Below, piece after piece: positions 49,630 through 52,515 of a DNA stretch of 52,515 bases. The notes under the pieces are model-generated. The model did not search any database. It had not been told where the DNA came from and saw only the letters and a program-made list of their open reading frames with translations. The stretch's first letter is position 1. Every line of letters begins with the position of its first letter. A program made the translations under genes and the position numbers. The stretch covers positions 1-52,515 of the IMG/VR virus record IMGVR_UViG_3300030331_006073. The stretch is one strand, 5' to 3'. The stretch is from a virus.

Positions 49630-50838
49630 ATGTCAAGTTTATTAGAAAGAGCCATTATTGATGCCACAGCGCTTAAGGAAGCTGCCCTTAAGACCGCAGA
49701 AAATACAATAATTGAGAAATATTCCAACGAAGTTAAAGATGCGATGGATAGGCTCTTGGAGCAAGAGGGCGACCCTTTCGCAGCCACAGACGCGTCGCTT
49801 TCCGACCCAAACCCAATGGGAATGGGCAATATGGAGCTAGATACCGACACCGACATGGGCATGGAAGATGCTGGAATGGACCCCGGCTTAGAAGATGACC
49901 TCGATACAGATACACCAGAAGAGGAAGAAGATAACTTTTTTGACCAAATTCCAACAGGTTTTGACCCGGACCTCACTGACCCAGAAGATGAAATCATCAA
50001 CATAAAGTTAGATTCTCTAAGAGCCGAGCTTCCAGATGAAGAAGAGGTTGGTGTTTTCGGCGGAGATGACGAACTTGAGGATGACGAAATTGGAATTGAC
50101 GTTCAAGACGATGATGAAGAGTTAGACTTTGAAAATGAGTTTGGCGATGACGATGATGGGCTTGAGATAGAAGATGACGATGTTGAGGTAAATGCAGACG
50201 AACTAGAGGGCATGATATCAGAAATCATAAACAACCTAGACCTTGACGACGATACTGATTCCGAGCTTGAAGAAGCCGTCAGGGTTGACTTCGAGCCTCA
50301 AAAAAGCGGATGGGCAGGAACCCCTGAGTCTATCATGCGCGAATACGAATCTATGTTACTTGCGAGAGAGCAAGATAGCGAAGTAAAAGAAGAAAACGAA
50401 GAGCTGCGCAAAACAGTAGCAGCCTTACAGAAAGAAAACAAAACTTTAGGAACTGTTGCCACAAAATTAAAGGCACAGATAGAAAAATACTCTACAACAC
50501 TTGAAACTTTGCAAGAAAAGTTGGAAACCACGAATGTTTCTAACGCGAAGTTGTTGTACATTAACAGAGCTTTAGAAAATGCCTCCCTGAATGAGCGACA
50601 AAAAGAGAAAATTGTCGAAGCCATTTCAAAAGCCGAAACAATACAAGAAGCAAAGATAGTTTTTGATACACTCGAAGATACAATCACTTCTTCCCCTGCA
50701 GAGAAGAGGTCTGGTGGTTTAAACGAGGCCGTTTCAAGACGTTCAACGTTGCTTGTAAATGCTCGAAGCGAGCAAAGGCAAAAGGTTGCTAATCCTGTGT
50801 ATGATAGATTACAGAAATTAGCAGGGATAAAAACATAA
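49630..50838 (+). CDS. gp22: Prohead core scaffolding protein
   Basis: 402 aa, ATG 49630, GGGAG upstream. Helical N-terminus (SSLLERAIIDATALKEAALK), an extremely acidic middle (about 55-220, runs of Asp/Glu), then a coiled coil (about 240-325) and a basic C-terminal helix (YDRLQKLAGIKT). Acidic, helical, and immediately upstream of gp23: the standard profile of the T4 gp22 core protein that shapes the prohead and is later degraded by gp21. The C-terminal segment with NRALENASLNERQKEKIVEA is typical of gp22-like proteins. The family is recognised by layout more than by motif. Confidence 0.85.
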   Translation: MSSLLERAIIDATALKEAALKTAENTIIEKYSNEVKDAMDRLLEQEGDPFAATDASLSDPNPMGMGNMELDTDTDMGMEDAGMDPGLEDDLDTDTPEEEEDNFFDQIPTGFDPDLTDPEDEIINIKLDSLRAELPDEEEVGVFGGDDELEDDEIGIDVQDDDEELDFENEFGDDDDGLEIEDDDVEVNADELEGMISEIINNLDLDDDTDSELEEAVRVDFEPQKSGWAGTPESIMREYESMLLAREQDSEVKEENEELRKTVAALQKENKTLGTVATKLKAQIEKYSTTLETLQEKLETTNVSNAKLLYINRALENASLNERQKEKIVEAISKAETIQEAKIVFDTLEDTITSSPAEKRSGGLNEAVSRRSTLLVNARSEQRQKVANPVYDRLQKLAGIKT

Positions 50839-50864
50839 AATAACATTTTTGGAGGTAATATATA

Positions 50865-52515
50865 ATGTCTGTTTTACAGAGACTTACAGAAGGTGTTGTT
50901 CAGCGTAACGTTCAGAAGGAAGGTGAAGCTCTACTTAACAAGTGGGAGCAGACCGGTCTTCTTGAAGGTCTTAACGAGGGACAGCAGAAGCAGGGAATGG
51001 CCGTCCTGCTTGAAAACCAGGCTAAGGAGCTTCTCCGTGAGGCTTCATCTATGGCAGCTGGCGATGTCGAAGGCTTCGCAGCAGTTGCTTTCCCAATCGT
51101 TCGTCGTGTATTCGGTGGATTGATTGCAAACGATTTAATCTCGGTTCAGCCGATGAGCTTGCCATCTGGCCTCATCTTCTTCCTTGATTTTACGCATGAA
51201 TCAGCTCGTGGCGGAGCCGCGGCTGGCGAGTCGGTATACGGCGGAAACGTTGTTGCACGCGGCTTGACTGGCGGTGTGGACCTTTCTGGTCCTGCAGGAC
51301 GCCTAGGGGCAGACGGCCCAGGTGGACATTACGATATGGGCCATCGCGCCGCTCAGGCAACGGCATCGGTTTTTCTCGCAATAGACTCATTCGCCCCGGC
51401 CGACGCAACGACTGCCTTGGGCTTGGTCACTGACGTGTCAGCTTCTCTTGTTTCTGGATTAACAGAAGTTCAAAAGAAAGCTATTAGATACGATGCTGAT
51501 ATTCTAGCCGATGGCGGTGTTGTTACAATTTTGGCACACACCGGGACTGTTGCTACTTTAAATGCGAAAATTGGTTCACCAATTGATGAAGAAGCTCTCG
51601 CTGCTTTCGGAACTGATTACTCGCCAGCTGCCGACCGCGCCTCTACTATCGTCCGTCGTCTCACTCGTGTTGAGGGAGATAAGGTAATTGTAGTTCTTCA
51701 CGATAAAGATGGCACTGCAGGCCTTGCCAACCAAGGCTTCACATCAGGTTCTATCGGCGGCGGCGGCGCGGGTATTGATGAGGCCATGGCATTTAAGTTT
51801 CCAATCAAGGACGACTTGCAGCCAGGTAATGGTCTTGGGTCTGTTATTGGTCAGGATGTTTGGGGCCTTGAAGAGCCACAGCCTGGTACCGGAAATGCTG
51901 GTAACAGCGTAGGCAAGAACACGATTCCAGAAATCGACATCAAGGTTGACAGCATCGCTGTTACCGCTCAGACAAAGAAGTTGAAGGCAAAGTGGTCCCC
52001 AGAATTGGGTCAGGACCTCAATGCTTATCACAACTTGGACGCTGAGGTTGAGTTGACTGGTATTCTTTCTGAGCAAATTGCTTTGGAAATTGACCGTGAG
52101 CTTCTTGGTGAGCTTGTTCAGGGTGCAACCGCCGGTACTCGTTACTGGAGCCGTGCACCAGGTCTTTTTGTTGACAGCAATGGTGCCGAACTCGGCGCCC
52201 AATCTGCAGCACCTGACTTCACTGGTACGGTTAGTGAGTGGTATGAGACACTCATTGAAACCATCAATGACGTTAGCGCTCAGATTCACAGAAAGACACT
52301 TCGCGGTGGTGCAAACTTTGTTGTTTGTTCACCAGAAGTTGCTAACATCCTTGAGTTCACCAGTGGTTTCCGCGCAAGCGTAACTGCTGACCAGGACCGT
52401 GGCACCATCGGTGCTGTTAAGGCTGGTAGCTTGAGTAAGAAGTTCGACGTTTACGTTGACCCATACTTCTTGCGAAACGTAATCCTCGTTGGCCGTAAGG
52501 GTAGCTCGTTCCTCA
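50865..52515 (+). CDS. gp23: Major capsid protein, 3' partial
   Basis: ATG 50865 with GGAGGT at 50851-50856; 550 codons are open to the window end. T4 gp23-type HK97-fold capsid protein: FAAVAFPIVRRVFGGLIAND (71-90), then LISVQPMSLPSGLIFFLDF (91-109), a hallmark of the family. The first 60 residues form the delta domain, with gp21-type cleavage candidates LLE (48-50) and LRE (57-59); cutting at the latter would start the mature protein at Ala60. Codon choice differs from all neighbours, with many CGT, GGT, CTT and CAG codons and few AGA, as expected for the most abundant product. The missing part lies beyond the right edge. Confidence 0.97.
   Translation, partial: MSVLQRLTEGVVQRNVQKEGEALLNKWEQTGLLEGLNEGQQKQGMAVLLENQAKELLREASSMAAGDVEGFAAVAFPIVRRVFGGLIANDLISVQPMSLPSGLIFFLDFTHESARGGAAAGESVYGGNVVARGLTGGVDLSGPAGRLGADGPGGHYDMGHRAAQATASVFLAIDSFAPADATTALGLVTDVSASLVSGLTEVQKKAIRYDADILADGGVVTILAHTGTVATLNAKIGSPIDEEALAAFGTDYSPAADRASTIVRRLTRVEGDKVIVVLHDKDGTAGLANQGFTSGSIGGGGAGIDEAMAFKFPIKDDLQPGNGLGSVIGQDVWGLEEPQPGTGNAGNSVGKNTIPEIDIKVDSIAVTAQTKKLKAKWSPELGQDLNAYHNLDAEVELTGILSEQIALEIDRELLGELVQGATAGTRYWSRAPGLFVDSNGAELGAQSAAPDFTGTVSEWYETLIETINDVSAQIHRKTLRGGANFVVCSPEVANILEFTSGFRASVTADQDRGTIGAVKAGSLSKKFDVYVDPYFLRNVILVGRKGSSFL

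Noticed and set aside
50893-52383. Alternative-frame and antisense ORFs within the capsid gene
   Set aside because: The gp23 frame is unambiguous; the others are shadows of its GC-richer codons.
1-52515. tRNA genes, CRISPR arrays, insertion sequences, integrase or attachment sites
   Set aside because: Gaps are too short for tRNAs except one, which shows no cloverleaf; no regularly spaced repeats, transposase or integrase motifs were seen.

Overview
This window is part of the genome of a large tailed phage with a contractile tail (T4-like myovirus, Caudoviricetes). All convincing genes lie on the + strand. They are packed end to end, with many 1-4 base start/stop overlaps (TAATG, ATGA), and no stretch over 300 bases lacks a gene; the longest gap is 113 bases, at 46493-46605. 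Recognisable T4-type proteins are gp25 and gp6 (baseplate wedge), gp17 (large terminase), gp20 (portal), gp21 (prohead protease), gp22 (scaffold) and gp23 (major capsid protein, cut by the window end). The DNA is AT-rich, Arg is mostly AGA, and Shine-Dalgarno sites are usually clear. One promoter matches bacterial sigma-70 consensus. The host therefore uses ordinary SD-led translation, but it cannot be named from this sequence.

Layout. 1-33025 is a tail/baseplate/adsorption module dominated by very large proteins (over 2150, 3773, 1104 and 1089 aa) around gp25 and gp6, followed by three mid-sized structural proteins. The 3773-aa protein carries a LamG-like domain, two near-identical 114-aa repeats and a cluster of three related, diverged units. 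33027-36011 holds a J-domain protein, a RuvC-like resolvase, a CHC2/TOPRIM primase and two small unknowns. 36012-39207 is a sigma-70-type promoter followed by a single-chain fusion of Mre11/SbcD (gp47) with Rad50/SbcC (gp46). 39217-40663 holds three membrane or exported small proteins (lysis-like cassette) and a zinc-ribbon protein. 40706-52515 is the head module: unknown, terminase, portal, three small proteins, leader peptide and hairpin, gp21, unknown, ribosomal protein bS21, two tandem paralogues (one with a LamG insertion), gp22, gp23.

How it fits together. gp17 pumps DNA through gp20 into a prohead built from gp23 on a gp22 core and matured by gp21. The baseplate wedge (gp25, gp6) carries large host-contact proteins. 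The primase, resolvase and Mre11/Rad50 fusion would supply recombination-dependent replication and remove branches from concatemers before packaging. The tail sheath (gp18) and tube (gp19), which sit between gp17 and gp20 in T4, are not there and must be outside the window or too diverged to recognise.

The most striking whole-window signals are these. I could not find one GATC tetranucleotide in 52.5 kb, although about 190 are expected. A shared intergenic motif, ACTATTTA, occurs in four of the six longest gaps. A host-type ribosomal protein is embedded in the capsid genes. A capsid-adjacent gene pair differs by insertion of a lectin-like domain. The Mre11 and Rad50 subunits are naturally fused.
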